A stretch of 64,000 bases of DNA from positions 992,001-1,056,000 of the forward strand of contig CAMFIB010000001.1 of the NCBI GenBank assembly GCA_945952465.1. Direction: 5' to 3'. The stretch is from an uncultured Pseudomonadota bacterium (GTDB lineage Bacteria; Pseudomonadota; Gammaproteobacteria; Burkholderiales; Burkholderiaceae_C). The translations under genes and the position numbers were made by a program. The notes under the pieces were generated by a model that had not been told where the DNA came from, did not search any database, and saw nothing but the letters and a program-made list of their open reading frames with translations. How positions within the stretch are numbered: position 1 is the stretch's first letter; every line of letters starts with the position of its first letter. This document shows positions 31,877-44,080 of the stretch, one piece after another.

Positions 31877-32248
31877 ATGCCGGCGAAGAAGAGCAGCAAG
31901 CCCAACCGTTCGTACCAGGTCGCGGACCAGATCCAGCGCGACCTGGCCGAACTGGTGCGCGAGGTCAAGGACCCGCGGCTGGGCATGGTCACGCTCAACG
32001 CCGTCGAGGTGACGCCCGACTATGCGCACGCCAAGGTGTTCTTCAGCGTGCTGGTCGGCGACCCGCAGGAATGCGAGGAGGCGCTCAACCACGCCGCCGG
32101 CTTCCTGCGCAACGGCCTGTTCAAGCGCCTGCACATCCACACCGTGCCCACGCTGCATTTCCAGTTCGACCGCACCACCGAGCGTGCGTCCGACATGAAC
32201 GCGCTGATCGCCCGCGCGGTCGCGTCGCGTTCCAAAGACGACGAGTAG
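31877..32248 (+). CDS. rbfA: Ribosome-binding factor A
   Basis: RbfA is a small KH-fold protein that binds the free 30S subunit and helps mature the 16S rRNA 5' end. The 123-residue product has the usual sequence features ([56 protein letters not shown]). It starts three bases after the infB stop and ends four bases before truB, tightly inside the operon. Confidence 0.95.
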   Translation: MPAKKSSKPNRSYQVADQIQRDLAELVREVKDPRLGMVTLNAVEVTPDYAHAKVFFSVLVGDPQECEEALNHAAGFLRNGLFKRLHIHTVPTLHFQFDRTTERASDMNALIARAVASRSKDDE

Positions 32249-32252
32249 AACG

Positions 32253-33248
32253 ATGAACGCACCACGAGCACGGGTCGTGAGGCGCCCCGTGCATGGGGTG
32301 CTGTTGCTGGACAAGCCGCTGGGCCTGTCGAGCAATGACGCGCTGCAGAAGGCCAAGTGGCTGCTGCGCGCGGAGAAGGCCGGCCACACCGGCACGCTGG
32401 ACCCGCTGGCCACCGGCGTGTTGCCGCTGTGTTTTGGCGCCGCCACCAAGTTCAGCCAACTGCAGCTCGACGCGGTGAAGCGCTACGTGGCGGTCGCCGA
32501 GCTGGGCGTGACCACCACCACCGGCGACGCCGAGGGCGAGGTGCTGTTGCGCCGGCCGGTGGCGGTGGATGCCGCCGCCCTGGCAGCGGTGACCGAACGT
32601 TTCACCGGCGCCATCGAGCAGGTGCCGCCGATGCACAGCGCGCTGAAGAAGGACGGCAAGGCTCTCTACGAATACGCGCGCGCCGGCATCGAGGTGGAGC
32701 GGGCGCCGCGGCCGGTGGAGATCCATGCGCTGACCATGCGCTTTCTGCCGCCATTTTCAGAACAAAACCGTCCGCTTACCAGCGTGGAATCTGGCGTTGT
32801 TGCTATCGAAATTGAAGTGACCTGCAGCAAGGGTACCTACATCCGCACGCTGGCCGAAGACATTGGCGAGGCGCTGGGCTGTGGCGCCCACCTGCGGGCG
32901 CTGCGCCGCACCGGCACCGGCGGCTTCGGGCTGGAGGGCTGCGTGACGCTGGCCGAGCTGGAGGCGCTGCCGGAAGACGAGCGGGCGCTGCGCCTGTCGC
33001 CGGTCGAGTCGCTGCTCGACGGACACACCCGCGTCACGCTCGACGCCGACAATGCCGGCCGGTTCCTGAGCGGCCTGCGCCGCCGGGTGCGGCTGCCTGA
33101 CGCGCCGCAGGTCGCCGTGTTCGGCGAACAGCCCGACGCGCTGCTGGGCACGGCCTGGATCCGTGCCGGCGAACTGATTCCGGGGCGCCTGCTGAGCCCC
33201 ACCGACATCCAGCAAATCCTCGACGCAACCCAGCGGCAACCGGCCTGA
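32253..33248 (+). CDS. truB: tRNA pseudouridine(55) synthase
   Basis: TruB converts U55 to pseudouridine in the T loop of tRNAs. The 331-residue protein has the motif [20 protein letters not shown], the catalytic Asp in [16 protein letters not shown] (about residue 50), [10 protein letters not shown] and [20 protein letters not shown]. Between residues about 167 and 187 the frame runs through a dispersed repeat ([16 protein letters not shown]), giving a loop some 15 residues longer than I recall in E. coli TruB. The frame is not broken. Confidence 0.96.
   Translation: MNAPRARVVRRPVHGVLLLDKPLGLSSNDALQKAKWLLRAEKAGHTGTLDPLATGVLPLCFGAATKFSQLQLDAVKRYVAVAELGVTTTTGDAEGEVLLRRPVAVDAAALAAVTERFTGAIEQVPPMHSALKKDGKALYEYARAGIEVERAPRPVEIHALTMRFLPPFSEQNRPLTSVESGVVAIEIEVTCSKGTYIRTLAEDIGEALGCGAHLRALRRTGTGGFGLEGCVTLAELEALPEDERALRLSPVESLLDGHTRVTLDADNAGRFLSGLRRRVRLPDAPQVAVFGEQPDALLGTAWIRAGELIPGRLLSPTDIQQILDATQRQPA
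32753..32812 (+). repeat. Dispersed ~60-bp element, copy C, in frame inside truB
   Basis: CAGAACAAAACCGTCCGC, then ACCAGCGTGGAATCTGG, CGTTGTTGCTATCGAAATTG aligns over its full length with copies A and B. It is coding, and adds a loop just before the conserved CSKGTYIRT motif. Confidence 0.7.
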
Positions 33249-33275
33249 GCCAACCGCACGAGAACGACCGACACC

Positions 33276-35108
<1,833 letters not shown>

Positions 35109-35133
35109 GGCCGCTGCAGCCGCGCGACGGGCG

Positions 35134-36009
35134 ATGAAGATCGGCCACGCGCAGGCGGTCTGGCTGATGGTGGCGGTGACCGCGATGTGGTCCATCGCCG
35201 GCGTCGTCGCACGCCAGCTCGAATCGGCGCGCGGCTTCGAGGTGACCTTCTGGCGCAGCGCCTTCACCTTGCTGTCGCTGATCGTCATCCTGCCCGCCAT
35301 TCAAGGCGGCAGGCGCTTGCTGCACGACCTCAGAAGCGGCGGCTTGCCGCTGTGGCTCTCCGGCGTCTGCTGGAGCGTGATGTTCACCGCCTTCATGCTG
35401 GCCCTCACGCTGACGCGGGTGGCCAACGTGCTCGTCACCATGGCTGCCGCGCCGCTGCTCACCGCGCTGGTGGCCCGCGTCTTCCTCGGCGACCGGATCG
35501 GCGGGCGCACCTGGGCGGCGATCGCGGTGGCCGGCATCGGCATCGTCGCCATCTTCGCGGCCGAACTCTCGGGCGGGGCCTGGCTGGGCAGCCTGGTGGC
35601 CTTCGGCGTTCCGGTGGCCGCCGCCATCAACTGGACGGTGGTGCAGCGCGCTCAGGCGGGTGGCCGGGCGGTCTCGCTGGTGCCGGCGGTGCTGGTCGGC
35701 GCCGCGCTGTCGGCGCTCGCCACCTTGCCGCTGGCCTTGCCCTTCGAGGCCTCCGCGCACGACCTGGGCTGGCTCGCGCTGCTGGGCCTGGTGCAACTCG
35801 CCATTCCGTGCTGCCTCGCGGTGCTGTGTGCCGCCGTGCTGAAGGCGCCCGAGGTCGCACTGCTGGCGTTGCTGGAGGTGGTTTTCGGCATCGCGCTGGC
35901 CTGGCTGGGCGCCGGCGAAACGCCGGGGCCGGCCACGCTGGTTGGTGGTGTGCTGGTGATCGGTGCGCTCGTCGCCAACGAGTGGTGGGCCTGGCGCGGC
36001 GGCCGTTGA
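35134..36009 (+). CDS. DMT superfamily transporter (EamA-type)
   Basis: A 291-residue, about ten-helix permease made of two EamA repeats. It begins MKIGHAQAVWLMVAVTAMWS; conserved features are FWRSAFTLLSL in repeat 1, ARVFLGDRIGGRTWAAIAVA at its end, and LLALLEVVFGIALAWL in repeat 2. Members export amino acids, metabolites or drugs; the substrate here cannot be inferred. It starts 25 bp after typA and is convergent with smpB, with a 3'-end repeat between the two stops. Confidence 0.9.
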   Translation: MKIGHAQAVWLMVAVTAMWSIAGVVARQLESARGFEVTFWRSAFTLLSLIVILPAIQGGRRLLHDLRSGGLPLWLSGVCWSVMFTAFMLALTLTRVANVLVTMAAAPLLTALVARVFLGDRIGGRTWAAIAVAGIGIVAIFAAELSGGAWLGSLVAFGVPVAAAINWTVVQRAQAGGRAVSLVPAVLVGAALSALATLPLALPFEASAHDLGWLALLGLVQLAIPCCLAVLCAAVLKAPEVALLALLEVVFGIALAWLGAGETPGPATLVGGVLVIGALVANEWWAWRGGR

Positions 36010-36014
36010 AGGTC

Positions 36015-36059
36015 CGGCCACCATGGGGCCGCGAACCACACGCCGTGGGGAGCGTGGGG
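36015..36059 (-). repeat. Comamonadaceae-type 3'-end repeat, copy 2
   Basis: AACCACACGCCGTGGGGAGC and GTGGGGG repeat the sequence at 2481-2507 with a single change. The neighbouring GGCCACCATGGGGCC can form a hairpin. It directly follows the smpB stop codon, as copy 1 follows the SDR stop. Confidence 0.7.
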
Positions 36060-36060
36060 G

Positions 36061-36543
36061 CTACCTGTTCCGGGTTTTCATCGCGCGCTCGACTTCGCGC
36101 TTGCCTTCGCGGTCCTTGATGGTGTCGCGCTTGTCGTGTTCGGCCTTGCCCTTGGCCAGCGCGATCTCGCACTTCACGCGGCCTTCCTTCCAGTGCAGGT
36201 TGAGCGGCACCAGCGTGTAGCCCTTCTGCTCCACCTTGCCGATCAGCCGGCGGATCTGCTCCTTGTGCATCAGCAGCTTCTTGGTGCGCACCGCGTCGGG
36301 GTTGACGTGGGTGGACGCGGTCTTCAGCGGGTTGATCTGGCAACCCAGCACGAACAGTTCGCCGTTGCGGATCACCACATAGCCGTCGGTCAACTGCACT
36401 TTTCCCTCGCGCAGCGCCTTCACTTCCCAACCTTCCAGCACCATGCCGGCCTCGAAGCGTTCTTCGAAGAAATAGTTGTACGCCGCCTTCTTGTTGTCGG
36501 CGATGCGGGATTGGGTGTCGGAGGGGGAGGTCTTGCTGGACAT
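36061..36543 (-). CDS. smpB: SsrA-binding protein SmpB
   Basis: SmpB delivers tmRNA to stalled ribosomes in trans-translation. The 160-residue protein has the oligonucleotide-binding barrel ([39 protein letters not shown]) and the lysine-rich C-terminal tail ([20 protein letters not shown]) that becomes helical in the ribosome. A proline- and serine-containing N-terminal stretch ([13 protein letters not shown]) is slightly longer than in E. coli. It is divergent from ratA with an 88-bp gap. No ssrA gene is in this window. Confidence 0.96.
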   Translation of the reverse strand: MSSKTSPSDTQSRIADNKKAAYNYFFEERFEAGMVLEGWEVKALREGKVQLTDGYVVIRNGELFVLGCQINPLKTASTHVNPDAVRTKKLLMHKEQIRRLIGKVEQKGYTLVPLNLHWKEGRVKCEIALAKGKAEHDKRDTIKDREGKREVERAMKTRNR

Positions 36544-36631
36544 GGGCGCGCGCGGCGGATCGGTCTTTCTACAATTGGGGCCGCCTACGCTCCAATTCTA
36601 GGGCTGCGCCCGCACCCCTTGCTTTTCCCGC

Positions 36632-37087
36632 ATGAAGACCGTCAAGAAATCCGTGCTGATCTGGTACAGCCCCGAGCAGATGTTCGAGCTGGTGGCCGAC
36701 GTGCCGCGTTACCCGCAGTTCCTGCCGTGGTGCGACAAGGCACGGGTGCTGGAAACCCACGACGACGGCGTGACGGCCGAGGTGGGCATCAGCATTGGCG
36801 GGTTGCACCAGAGCTTCACCACGCGCAACCGCCACCAGCCGGGCCGGCAGGTCGATCTGCAACTGGTCAGCGGGCCGTTTTCGCAGCTCGAGGGCCAGTG
36901 GCGCTTCGTGCCTCTGGAGGCACCCGCAGGCGGCGGCGATGCGCCCACGGGGTGCCGGGTGGAGCTGTCGCTGCACTACGGTTTCGACAGCGCGGCGCTG
37001 TCGGCCATCGTCGGCCCCGTGTTCGACAAGATCGCCGGCAGCCTGGTCGACGCCTTCGTCAAGCGCGCCGAGCAGGTCTATGGCTGA
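36632..37087 (+). CDS. ratA: RatA/Coq10 family START-like protein
   Basis: A 151-residue START-domain protein. The pattern KSVLIWYSPEQMFELVADVP, RYPQFLPWC, then a long beta-sheet and the terminal helix (GPVFDKIAGSLVDAFVKRAE) matches the RatA/Coq10 family. E. coli RatA was reported to block ribosome subunit association; Coq10 relatives bind ubiquinone, so the physiological role is not certain. The order smpB (divergent), ratA, rnfH is the common proteobacterial arrangement. The stop overlaps the rnfH start by eight bases. Confidence 0.9.
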   Translation: MKTVKKSVLIWYSPEQMFELVADVPRYPQFLPWCDKARVLETHDDGVTAEVGISIGGLHQSFTTRNRHQPGRQVDLQLVSGPFSQLEGQWRFVPLEAPAGGGDAPTGCRVELSLHYGFDSAALSAIVGPVFDKIAGSLVDAFVKRAEQVYG

Positions 37088-37406
37088 TGCAGCGCGCATC
37101 GCCGTCACGCTGAGTTGGTCGCCCGGCCCGCGCGAGGTGCGGGAGCATGCGCTGCAACTGGAGGCCGGCTGCACCGTGTCGCAGGCCCTGCTGGCCGCGC
37201 GCGGGCTGCTGCCCCCCGGCTTCGCGCCGGGCGAGGGCGACGTGGGCATCTGGGGCCGCGCTGTGCCGCCCGAGCAGGTGTTGGCCGACGGCGACCGGCT
37301 GGAGCTTTACCGGCCGCTGCGGGTCGATCCCAAGGTGGCGCGGCGCGAGCGCTTCCGGCAGCAGGGCAGCCGCGGCGCCGGCCTGTTCGCGCGCAAGCCG
37401 AAATAG
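37080..37406 (+). CDS. rnfH: RnfH family ubiquitin-like protein
   Basis: A 108-residue beta-grasp (ubiquitin/ThiS-like) protein. It has an N-terminal strand pair (RIAVTLSWSPGPREVREHAL), the central GDVGIWGRAV segment and the motif LADGDRLELYRPLRVDPKVA, followed by a basic C-terminus (RRERFRQQGSRGAGLFARKP). The function is not established despite the name. Its ATG at 37080 lies inside the 3' end of ratA, indicating translational coupling. Confidence 0.9.
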   Translation: MADAARIAVTLSWSPGPREVREHALQLEAGCTVSQALLAARGLLPPGFAPGEGDVGIWGRAVPPEQVLADGDRLELYRPLRVDPKVARRERFRQQGSRGAGLFARKPK

Positions 37407-37430
37407 GCTGTTCTGCGCCAGAATCGGGCC

Positions 37431-38399
37431 ATGCTGATCAACTGCGTGGCTTACCAGGACGGCAAGAAGCTGGCCGACATCGACATCGGGCACATCAGCG
37501 ACTACGTTGGCCGTCAAGACTGTTTCGTGTGGGTCGCGCTGCGCGACGCCAGCGAGGACGAGCTGGCGAAGATGGGCGAAGAATTCGGCCTGCACGAACT
37601 GGCGCTGGAAGACGCCAGCCACGGCCACCAGCGCCCCAAGATCGAGGAGTACGGCGAGATGGTGTTCGCCGTGATCCAGACGGTCGAATTCACGCCGTCG
37701 GACGGCCTGCTGGTGGGCGAGCTCGACATCTTCGTCGGCCCCAACTTCGTGCTGTCGGTGCGCAACCGCTGCCAGCAGGACCTGCTGGGCGTGCGCCGCC
37801 GCGCCGAGGGCGAGCCACACCTGCTGAGCCACGGCTCGGGCTTCGTGTTCTACGCGCTGATGGACGCGGTGGTCGACCGCTACTTTCCGGTGATCGACGC
37901 GCTGGAGGGGGAGCTGGAGGCGATCGAGGGGCAAATCTTCGTGCCCGGAGCTGCGCGCGGCAACATCGAGCGGCTGTACGAACTGAAGCGCAAGGCCACG
38001 CAGGTGAAGCACGCCGTGGCGCCGCTGATGGAAGCGACCGGCCGGCTCATCAGCGGCCGGGTGCCGCGCGTCTGCGAAGCCAGCCGCGCCTATTTCCGCG
38101 ACGTGTACGACCACTTGACCCGCATCAACGCCGGGCTGGACAGCCTGCGCGACACGATAGGCACCGCGATTCAGGTGAACCTGGCGATGGTGACCATCGA
38201 AGAGGCCGAGACCACCAAGCGTCTGGCCGCCTGGGCCGGCATTTTTGCGCTGGCCACCTTCTTCGTGGGCGTCTGGGGCATGAACTTCGAGCACATGCCG
38301 GAGCTGAAGTGGCAGTACGGCTACCCGGCGGCGCTGGCCTTCATCGCGGTGTGCTGCGGTGTGCTGTACCGCTTTTTCCGCAAGGCGAAGTGGCTCTAG
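37431..38399 (+). CDS. corA: Magnesium/cobalt transport protein CorA
   Basis: CorA is the pentameric inner-membrane Mg2+ channel. The 322-residue protein has a long cytosolic N-terminal domain (DCFVWVALRD, FGLHELALEDASHGHQRPKI) and two C-terminal transmembrane helices. The GMN selectivity motif follows the first one (FFVGVWGMNFEHMPE), and the C-terminus is basic (FFRKAKWL). It starts 24 bp after rnfH and may share its transcript. A dispersed repeat follows the stop. Confidence 0.95.
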   Translation: MLINCVAYQDGKKLADIDIGHISDYVGRQDCFVWVALRDASEDELAKMGEEFGLHELALEDASHGHQRPKIEEYGEMVFAVIQTVEFTPSDGLLVGELDIFVGPNFVLSVRNRCQQDLLGVRRRAEGEPHLLSHGSGFVFYALMDAVVDRYFPVIDALEGELEAIEGQIFVPGAARGNIERLYELKRKATQVKHAVAPLMEATGRLISGRVPRVCEASRAYFRDVYDHLTRINAGLDSLRDTIGTAIQVNLAMVTIEEAETTKRLAAWAGIFALATFFVGVWGMNFEHMPELKWQYGYPAALAFIAVCCGVLYRFFRKAKWL

Positions 38400-38407
38400 G
38401 CGCGCTT

Positions 38408-38468
38408 CTCTTCTTGTAGCAAACAATCGAGCATTGGCGCTGACAAGAGGCCGATTTTGTTCAAAAGT
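38408..38468 (-). repeat. Dispersed ~60-bp element, copy A
   Basis: Read on the minus strand: TTTTGAACAAAATCGGCC, TTGTCAGCGCCAATGC, then TCGATTGTTTGCTAC. It matches copy B almost base for base over the first 32 bases. It fills the 92-bp gap between the convergent corA and DUF4124 genes. Confidence 0.75.
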
Positions 38469-38491
38469 TGGCCGTTTTGGCCGGCCCGCGC

Positions 38492-39019
38492 CTATTTCTT
38501 GGCGCAATCCTTGTCGATGACGCCCTGCACACGTTTCAGCTCGGCCTCGCGGCCCGCGTCGTCGAGGATTTCGCGTTCACCCTGGGCGTTGGTGCGGGCG
38601 ATGCGCACGCCGGACTCATAGGTCGTCTTGGCCTGCGTGGCCCGCAGGCAGTTCTCGGCGCGGTCCTTGGCGAGCTGGTCGGCGGCCGCCTTTTTGCGCG
38701 CGGTGTCGGCGGCCTCGGCCTGGCGGCGCCGCTCGTCGAGTTCTTTTTCCGACGGGCCGTTCGGCCCGGCCGGTCGGGCAGCAGCAGCCGGAGCACCGGG
38801 CGCAGGCTTCAGCGCGTCGGTGGCCAGCGGTTGCAGCGCACCGGCACCGGCGCTGCCGTCGGGTTTGCGCAGGATGTCTTTGTCTGGCACCGAAGCCGGG
38901 GGCGGCTGGTCGCTGAAGACGCGGTTGCCGTCCTTGTCGCGCCAGGCCCATTGCGCCTGCGCGGCGGTGCAGCCCAGGGTAAGCAGCAGAGCGGGCAGCA
39001 GGGCTTTGGCGGCGTTCAT
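38492..39019 (-). CDS. DUF4124 domain exported protein
   Basis: A 175-residue secreted protein. It has a signal peptide ([20 protein letters not shown], cleavage near AQA), then the DUF4124 motif [19 protein letters not shown], typical of periplasmic proteins of unknown function. The rest is a charged alanine-rich helical part with a predicted coiled coil ([20 protein letters not shown]). The ATG at 39019 is chosen over an upstream GTG at 39061 because the signal peptide starts there. It is divergent from guaB. Confidence 0.87.
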   Translation of the reverse strand: MNAAKALLPALLLTLGCTAAQAQWAWRDKDGNRVFSDQPPPASVPDKDILRKPDGSAGAGALQPLATDALKPAPGAPAAAARPAGPNGPSEKELDERRRQAEAADTARKKAAADQLAKDRAENCLRATQAKTTYESGVRIARTNAQGEREILDDAGREAELKRVQGVIDKDCAKK

Positions 39020-39066
39020 GGCGGCAGTGTAGTCCGGGGCCGCCGAGAGGGCTTGTAACACGAGGG

Positions 39067-39072
39067 TACAAT
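39067..39072 (+). promoter_or_regulatory. Candidate -10 element of guaB
   Basis: TACAAT lies 20 bp before the guaB ATG. No convincing -35 hexamer is found 16-18 bp upstream, so only the -10 is proposed. A GGAG ribosome site (39081-39084) follows. Confidence 0.4.
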
Positions 39073-39091
39073 CGTTTTTTTGGAGCTTTTC

Positions 39092-40561
<1,470 letters not shown>

Positions 40562-40576
40562 TCGGTCGACCACCAC

Positions 40577-40609
40577 AGGGGCAGCTTTCGGGCCGCCCCT
40601 TTTTCTTTT
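40577..40609 (+). terminator. Intrinsic terminator between guaB and guaA
   Basis: AGGGGC (40577-40582) pairs with GCCCCT (40595-40600), followed by a run of T broken by one C (40600-40609). It ends only 11 bp before the guaA ATG, so guaA expression must come from read-through or from a promoter inside guaB or the hairpin region. Confidence 0.65.
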
Positions 40610-40619
40610 GGCAGACGCC

Positions 40620-42233
40620 ATGCAACACCAGAAAATCCTCATCCTCGACTTCGGCTCCCAGGTCACCCAGCTCATCGCCCGCCGCGTGCGCGAAGCGCAT
40701 GTGCTGAGCGAAGTCCATCCCTGCGACGTGACCGACGAGTGGGTACGCCAGTACGCCGCCGACGGCACGCTGAAGGGCGTGATCCTGTCGGGCAGCCATG
40801 CCAGCGTCTACGAGGAAACCACCGACAAGGCGCCGCAAGCGGTCTTTGAGCTGGGCGTGCCGGTGCTGGGCATTTGCTACGGCATGCAAACCATGGCGCA
40901 CCAACTGGGCGGCAAGGTCGAGGGCGGCCACAAGCGCGAGTTCGGCTTTGCCGCGGTGCGCGCGCGGGGCCACACCGCGCTGCTGAAGGACATCGCCGAC
41001 TTCACCGCCGCCGACGGCCACGGCATGCTCAACGTCTGGATGAGCCACGGCGACAAGGTCACCGAATTGCCGCCCGGCTTCAAGCTGATGGCCTCTACCG
41101 AGAGCTGCCCCATCGCCGGCATGGCCGACGAGGAGCGCCGCTTCTACGCGCTGCAGTTCCACCCCGAGGTCACGCACACCGCGCAGGGCCACGCCATCAT
41201 CGAGCGCTTCGTCACCGGCATCTGCGGCGCCCGGCCCGACTGGGTCATGAAGGACCACATCGCTGAGGCGGTGGAGGCGATCAAGCAGCAGGTGGGCGAC
41301 GAAGAGGTCATCCTCGGCCTGTCGGGCGGCGTCGATTCCAGCGTGGCGGCCGCGCTGATCCACCGCGCCATCGGGGACCAACTCACCTGCGTTTTCGTCG
41401 ACCACGGCCTGCTGCGCCTGAACGAAGGCGATATGGTGATGGACATGTTCGCCGGCAAGCTGCACGCCAAGGTCATCCGCGTGGACGCGAGCGAGCTGTT
41501 CCTTGGGCAATTGGCCGGCGTGGCCGACCCGGAGAAAAAGCGCAAGATCATCGGCGGCCTGTTCGTCGATGTGTTCAAGGCCGAAGCTGGCAAGCTCAAG
41601 GGCGACGGCGCCAAGGGCGCCAAATGGCTGGCGCAGGGCACCATCTACCCCGACGTCATCGAGTCCGGTGGCGCCAAGAGCAAAAAGGCCGTCACCATCA
41701 AGAGCCACCACAACGTCGGTGGCCTGCCCGAACAGCTCGGCCTCAAGCTGCTCGAGCCGCTGCGCGACCTGTTCAAGGACGAGGTCCGCGAACTCGGCGT
41801 GGCGCTCGGCCTGCCGCCCGAGATGGTCTACCGCCACCCCTTCCCCGGCCCCGGCCTGGGTGTGCGCATCCTCGGCGAGGTGAAGAAGGAATTCGCCGAT
41901 CTGCTGCGCCGCGCCGACGCGATCTTCATCGAAGAGCTGCGCAACTTCACCGACCCCGCCACCGGCAAGACCTGGTACGACCTCACCAGCCAGGCTTTCA
42001 CCGTCTTCCTGCCGGTCAAGAGCGTCGGCGTCATGGGCGACGGCCGCACCTACGACTACGTCGTCGCGCTGCGCGCCGTGCAGACCAGCGACTTCATGAC
42101 CGCCGACTGGGCCGAACTGCCGCACGCGCTGCTGAAGAAGGTGTCGGGCCGCATCATCAACGAGGTGCGCGGCATCAACCGCGTCACCTACGACGTGAGC
42201 AGCAAGCCGCCGGCGACGATTGAGTGGGAATGA
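40620..42233 (+). CDS. guaA: GMP synthase (glutamine-hydrolysing)
   Basis: GuaA aminates XMP to GMP using glutamine and ATP. The 537-residue protein has the class I amidotransferase domain ([18 protein letters not shown], catalytic Cys in [16 protein letters not shown]) and the ATP-pyrophosphatase domain ([14 protein letters not shown]), ending with the dimerisation domain (PPATIEWE). The start [14 protein letters not shown] at 40620 is conserved. The last codons contain the 12-mer GAGTGGGAATGA, and an integrated element starts right after the stop. Confidence 0.97.
   Translation: MQHQKILILDFGSQVTQLIARRVREAHVLSEVHPCDVTDEWVRQYAADGTLKGVILSGSHASVYEETTDKAPQAVFELGVPVLGICYGMQTMAHQLGGKVEGGHKREFGFAAVRARGHTALLKDIADFTAADGHGMLNVWMSHGDKVTELPPGFKLMASTESCPIAGMADEERRFYALQFHPEVTHTAQGHAIIERFVTGICGARPDWVMKDHIAEAVEAIKQQVGDEEVILGLSGGVDSSVAAALIHRAIGDQLTCVFVDHGLLRLNEGDMVMDMFAGKLHAKVIRVDASELFLGQLAGVADPEKKRKIIGGLFVDVFKAEAGKLKGDGAKGAKWLAQGTIYPDVIESGGAKSKKAVTIKSHHNVGGLPEQLGLKLLEPLRDLFKDEVRELGVALGLPPEMVYRHPFPGPGLGVRILGEVKKEFADLLRRADAIFIEELRNFTDPATGKTWYDLTSQAFTVFLPVKSVGVMGDGRTYDYVVALRAVQTSDFMTADWAELPHALLKKVSGRIINEVRGINRVTYDVSSKPPATIEWE
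42222..42233 (+). other. Putative attachment site (attL core) at the 3' end of guaA
   Basis: GAGTGGGAATGA covers the last three codons and the stop of guaA. As I recall from reports on guaA-associated genomic islands, this 12-mer is the direct repeat used by guaA-specific integrases. The second copy would be at the right end of the island, which is beyond the window. Confidence 0.6.
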
Positions 42234-42253
42234 AAGTTGAAAAATTCCCTTTA

Positions 42254-42322
42254 AAATCAATAACTTACGAAAACCGTCAAAGATAATTCATTGGCAACTT
42301 CCCTCTCGTAAGTTGTTGATTT
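42254..42322. repeat. 17-bp inverted repeat with 35-bp spacer at the island's left end
   Basis: AAATCAATAACTTACGA (42254-42270) and TCGTAAGTTGTTGATTT (42306-42322) are inverted copies with one mismatch. The core TAAGTTGTTGAT recurs as an exact direct repeat at 44081-44092, beyond the integrase gene. Position and symmetry suggest recombinase or excisionase binding sites. Confidence 0.55.
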
Positions 42323-42572
42323 CAAAGGATTCTTCCCCAGAACCTCGTGTCCATCAGGGGCTGCCAGAAGAAGACTTTGACGGTATGGCTGGCGGTACGA
42401 ATGAGCTCTTTCCGCTAGGGGCCACGCTGGACCGAAACTGGGTCGCTAGGCGATACCGTCGGTGACGGTAAAAATTGATCTCAAAAGCTAGGTTTCATGC
42501 GGGTTCGCAGGCATCTGCACACCTCTTGATTGGTGACGGCGTTTGGCCGTCGAAATCAGGAGAAAAATCTAG
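42323..42572. other. Non-coding leader of the integrase gene
   Basis: No gene is seen. The region holds two small hairpins, ACCGTC-GGT-GACGGT (42455-42469) and GACGGC-GTTTG-GCCGTC (42536-42552), and the AGGAG ribosome site of the integrase (42559-42563). Confidence 0.5.
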
Positions 42573-43862
42573 ATGCTCACAGACCTCGCCCTTCGGAATC
42601 TCAAGCCTCGCGCGACCCTTTACAAGGTCGCTGACCGCGACGGCATGTACGCAGCCATCGCGCCGACGGGGTCCATTTCCTTTCGTTTTGACTACCGCAT
42701 CAATGGCCGGCGCGAGACGCTGACCATCGGTCGCTACGGTTATGGCGGAATCTCGCTCGCCGCTGCGCGTGAAAAGCTCTTGGAGGCCAGGCGGCTGTTG
42801 CGCGATGGCGTTTCGCCGGCCCTGCAGAAACAGAGAGAAAAAGCTCGCGGTCCTGCAATCAAGACCTTTGGTGACCATGCAACCCAGTGGCTCTACGGAG
42901 CCACCATGGCTGAATCGACGCGGGTGGTGCGCAAGAGCGTGCTGAACCGCGACATCCTGCCGGACTTCAGCAAGCGCCTTTTGAGCGAGGTTCGCGCGGA
43001 AGATCTGCGTGCGCTGTGCATGCGCGTGAAGGAGCGCGGGGCTCCGGCGACCGCGATTCATGTTCGGGAGGTCGTCAAGCAGATCTATAGCTACGCCAAC
43101 CTGCATGGAGAAAAGGTAGCCAATCCTGCGGACGAGGTCGGCGCAGCGTCCATCGCCAAGCTCGTGCCTAAGGATCGAGCGCTGTCTCCCGCTGAAATCC
43201 AGTTGATGTGCAGGCAGCTTGACCTGGTGGCGACAGATGCCGCGATTCGGCTCGCCTTGCGTTTGATCTTGCTGACCCTGGTGCGCAAGAGTGAATTGAT
43301 CGAGGCGACTTGGGACGAGGTGGACTTCAATACAGCGATATGGACCATTCCGAAGGCCCGAATGAAGGGGAGGAGGGCGCACAACGTGTACTTGTCTTCC
43401 CAAGCGCTCGATACCATGATCGCGCTGCATACTTATGCCGCCGGATCGAGGTATGTGCTGCCTTCTCGCTATGACGCGGCTCGATGCATGTCGAAGGGCA
43501 CACTGAACCGCGTTACGAGCCTCATCGTCGAGCGGGCGAAAGCAGCAGGGCTTCCGCTGGAATCGTTCACGGTTCATGACCTGAGACGGACCGGGTCTAC
43601 CTTGCTCAACGAGGCCGGCTTCAATGGCGACTGGATCGAAAAGTGTCTCGCACACGAAAGCGGACATTCGTCGCGGTCGGTCTACAACAAAGCGGAATAT
43701 GCCGAGCCGCGCAGGCACATGCTCCAGGAATGGGCGAACATGGTTGATGCATGGGCTGCCGGTGAAACGTACACGCCTGTTTTATCTCCGACAGCAACAA
43801 TCCCCAGGCCCGGTCGTGGAGAACGAAGTGAGGTGGCAACCGCGGAATGTTGCGTGGCGTAG
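42573..43862 (+). CDS. Tyrosine-type site-specific integrase (guaA island)
   Basis: A 429-residue phage-type integrase. The N-terminal DUF4102-like arm-binding domain (LTDLALRNLKPRATLYKVAD, RRETLTIGRYGYGGISLAAA) is followed by a core-binding domain and the catalytic domain: Arg in VRKSELIEATWDEVD, HxxR in TVHDLRRTG, and the nucleophilic Tyr in RSVYNKAEY. The histidine before the nucleophile lies in the SGHSSRS segment. It starts 340 bp after guaA in the same direction, the usual position for an integrase that recombines at the guaA 3' end. The C-terminal tail (ATIPRPGRGERSEVATAEC) is unconserved. Codon use is less GC-biased than in guaA. Confidence 0.93.
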   Translation: MLTDLALRNLKPRATLYKVADRDGMYAAIAPTGSISFRFDYRINGRRETLTIGRYGYGGISLAAAREKLLEARRLLRDGVSPALQKQREKARGPAIKTFGDHATQWLYGATMAESTRVVRKSVLNRDILPDFSKRLLSEVRAEDLRALCMRVKERGAPATAIHVREVVKQIYSYANLHGEKVANPADEVGAASIAKLVPKDRALSPAEIQLMCRQLDLVATDAAIRLALRLILLTLVRKSELIEATWDEVDFNTAIWTIPKARMKGRRAHNVYLSSQALDTMIALHTYAAGSRYVLPSRYDAARCMSKGTLNRVTSLIVERAKAAGLPLESFTVHDLRRTGSTLLNEAGFNGDWIEKCLAHESGHSSRSVYNKAEYAEPRRHMLQEWANMVDAWAAGETYTPVLSPTATIPRPGRGERSEVATAECCVA

Positions 43863-43907
43863 CCATAGGGCTGGGGGCGCTGAGTTCGACTTCCGTCCAC
43901 TCCGCCA

Positions 43908-43936
43908 AGTCTCATGTGGTTCCATGTAGTCTCATG
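43908..43936. repeat. Phased short repeats (candidate integrase arm sites), cluster 1
   Basis: AGTCTCATG occurs at 43908 and 43928, with a related GGTTCCATG between them. Read on the minus strand these form three units of about ten bases (CATGAGACTA, CATGGAACCA, CATGAGACTT). The spacing equals one DNA helical turn. Confidence 0.5.
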
Positions 43937-43953
43937 GGGTCCCAATTTGACCG

Positions 43954-43994
43954 AAAAAGGGCCACTGCAAATCTGCAGCGGCCCTTTTTCTTTT
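43954..43994. terminator. Bidirectional intrinsic terminator after the integrase
   Basis: GGGCC-A-CTGCA (43959-43969) pairs with TGCAG-C-GGCCC (43974-43984) around an AATC loop. Five A precede it and a T-run follows, so it can stop transcripts from both the integrase and the convergent helicase gene. Confidence 0.8.
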
Positions 43995-44004
43995 CGGCCC
44001 ACCA

Positions 44005-44030
44005 AGTCTCATGCTGTCCCATCGAATCCC
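44005..44030. repeat. Phased short repeats (candidate integrase arm sites), cluster 2
   Basis: AGTCTCATG (44005-44013) is followed by CTGTCCCATCGAATCCC. On the minus strand this reads as ten-base units similar to cluster 1 (TGGGACAGCA, TGAGACTTGG). Confidence 0.45.
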
Positions 44031-44080
44031 GGGGGTTGGGACACCAGTTCTACTCCCAACTTCTCCGCCAACACGTCGGC

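Noticed and set aside
42254-42322. The inverted repeat after guaA read as a terminator for guaA
   Set aside because: The 35-base spacer and lack of a GC-rich stem with a U-tract make it a poor terminator; a recombination-site role fits better.
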